NCBI RefSeq assembly: GCF_014805625.2
Contig: NW_023998416.1
Location: forward strand, 33,520,375 to 33,584,374
From: Glossina fuscipes
Lineage: Eukaryota > Arthropoda > Insecta > Diptera > Glossinidae
Length of the DNA: 64,000 bases
Direction: 5' to 3'
Shown here: positions 62,791 through 64,000 of the stretch, in pieces
Numbering within the stretch: position 1 is the first letter of the stretch
Layout of the letters: the number at the start of each line of letters is the position of its first letter
Notes under the pieces: model-generated
What the model was told of the DNA's origin: nothing
Seen by the model: only the letters and a program-made list of their open reading frames with translations
Database searches by the model: none
Program-made: the position numbers and the translations under genes

Positions 62791-62808
62791 ACGACACGAC
62801 GTGGTGGA

Positions 62809-62975
62809 CAGAAAGTTATATTCGGCTGGGATCGAGTCTAGCATAACCACCGCCATTAAAATCCTTAGTTAGTCCCATAGTTTTATTTATGGTTATAAAA
62901 AAGTGTGTGAATTAAAGTTTATCTCTCACCTTTCAGTTCACGAAAGTTGTTGTCCCAGCCCAATATAACTTTCTG
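62809..62975. repeat. 23-base inverted repeats flanking a 121-base spacer
   Basis: The left arm 62809-62831 (CAGAAAGTTATATT, then CGGCTGGGA) and the right arm 62953-62975 are reverse complements with one mismatch. Total span is 167 bases. No clear target-site duplication flanks it. It could be a small MITE or a stable hairpin. Confidence 0.75.
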
Positions 62976-64000
62976 ACTTGTGTGCTTTTTCTGTGCCTCC
63001 TGAACATTTTACTAAATTTCTCTTCGTATGAGAAACAAATAACATTAGCAACTAAACTTGAAATACTTTCAGACACTTATGGACGGTTGTAAGTAGCGCA
63101 GGCATTGACTTTTTGATACTATAGACACCAGTAAATATATTAATTGTCTTAAATTCCTTCTTGAGTTTACAAATGCTATTTAAGAACGTACGTACTATAC
63201 TTCAAATGTATTTAAAAAAATTTTATTTTGATATTAAATGAGTGCACACTTTGCAACTTTTCATAAAGACAAACAGTTTGATGCACACTTCATTACACGA
63301 TCACTTCGGGAACTTTTCATTAAGCACTTCTATCATATCAAACAAATACAAAAAGGCAAATTTGGGACTTGGGTGTATGTTTCATATTGATAGGTCATCG
63401 GCAAATGTAGTCCACAAAAACGTACATCCTTGATGAATTCTGTTCATACTTCAACCATTTTGGACGAGCTATTGCGATTTGATTTCGCTATTCCTCTGAA
63501 AATTAAAAAAGCTGAGTATCGGACTGTCATCAGGCATTCGGGTCTGGTAGATAATAAACTGTACACGAAGGTTCTGCACTACTAAAATTAATTTAAAAAA
63601 AAAGAAGGAATAGAACCCTATCACGAAGGAAAGGGGCATTTTAAGTATGGTTTACGAAAGATAAACAGGTTCTGTCAAGTTCGACAAAGATGTAGCTTGA
63701 AACGCACACGTGTTTAAGATATGTCGGATGGCGTATGCTGTGTATATTTGTTGGTTACCTTGTACACTTATTATGCTTGTTGTCGTTTTACCTTGGAGTC
63801 AAAAATGCTTACCCGAACAAAAGCAGTTCACTAAAAATCCCGACCCCTAAGAAAAATACTTTGCATCGCAAGAGGAGATAACAAATTCAATGGCACTAGC
63901 AATTAGTAATCATAACCAAAGCGAAAGTGAATAAATATATGAGTACGAGTGTATAAAATTTGGCTTTTAAGCATTAGTTAAAGTTTCCGTTTAAACGCAT
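62976..64000. other. AT-rich non-coding stretch to window end
   Basis: Short ORFs only; no repeat or gene recognised. Confidence 0.5.

Noticed and set aside
1..64000. CRISPR array, bacterial operon or endogenous virus
   Set aside because: No regularly spaced direct repeats with unique spacers, no ribosome-binding-site-led gene runs, and no readable viral polymerase, capsid or envelope frame were seen.

Overview
The window looks like ordinary AT-rich, gene-poor DNA from a fly (Diptera). A tephritid-like fly is my best guess, from the style of the dispersed repeats, the 57-base intron and the transposon families; no single marker proves the genus. It is eukaryotic: there are no operons, coding is sparse, intron signals are present, microsatellites are abundant, and three runs of N mark assembly gaps (7297-7396, 19787-19796, 50057-50156).

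Only one intact protein gene can be supported: a two-exon gene on the minus strand (17890 to 17330). It encodes a 167-residue protein with a clear signal peptide and a charged, probably helical body. I cannot place it in a named family. A second gene-derived locus is a broken copy of a linker histone H1 gene on the minus strand (58246-57547). Its globular domain is readable, but the lysine-rich tail is spread over three frames with several stops.

Most of what is recognisable is decayed mobile DNA. There is the 3' part of a non-LTR retrotransposon reverse-transcriptase ORF (22190-22850), and three relics of IS630-Tc1-mariner-type transposases (24.3-24.7 kb, 26.25-26.58 kb, 41.9-42.2 kb). Two copies of a tRNA-derived SINE lie 7 kb apart (50.2 and 57.4 kb). 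About fifteen copies of short dispersed non-coding repeats fall into two groups. Group A starts with an AAACAAGTAARAACATTAYAG-like end and closes with a CTTAATATACCCTGTACCAC-like end. Group B is bounded by inverted TATACCCATCACCG-like ends and carries an internal AAGAATATAT...GGGTCTCTGAA core. Both groups carry the GACAGACGGACAG-like simple motif that is common in fly dispersed repeats.

Layout: 1-7.3 kb, no recognised features; 7.4-16.3 kb, short palindromes, microsatellites and group B repeats; 17.3-17.9 kb, the secreted-protein gene; 18.6-31 kb, repeat-rich, with the LINE, two transposase relics and several group A copies; 33-46 kb, more group A copies, including near-complete ones at 35.1-36.1 and 40.6-41.3 kb, and the second mariner relic; 46-57 kb, mostly simple sequence, a 49-base tandem duplication and a SINE; 57.1-58.3 kb, a compact cluster of a GC-rich 77-base duplication, a SINE and the histone H1 relic; 58.3-64 kb, sparse, with a 79-base duplication and a 23-base inverted-repeat structure. 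I saw no CRISPR array, rRNA, functional tRNA or bacterial gene cluster, and nothing that amounts to a new multi-gene system.
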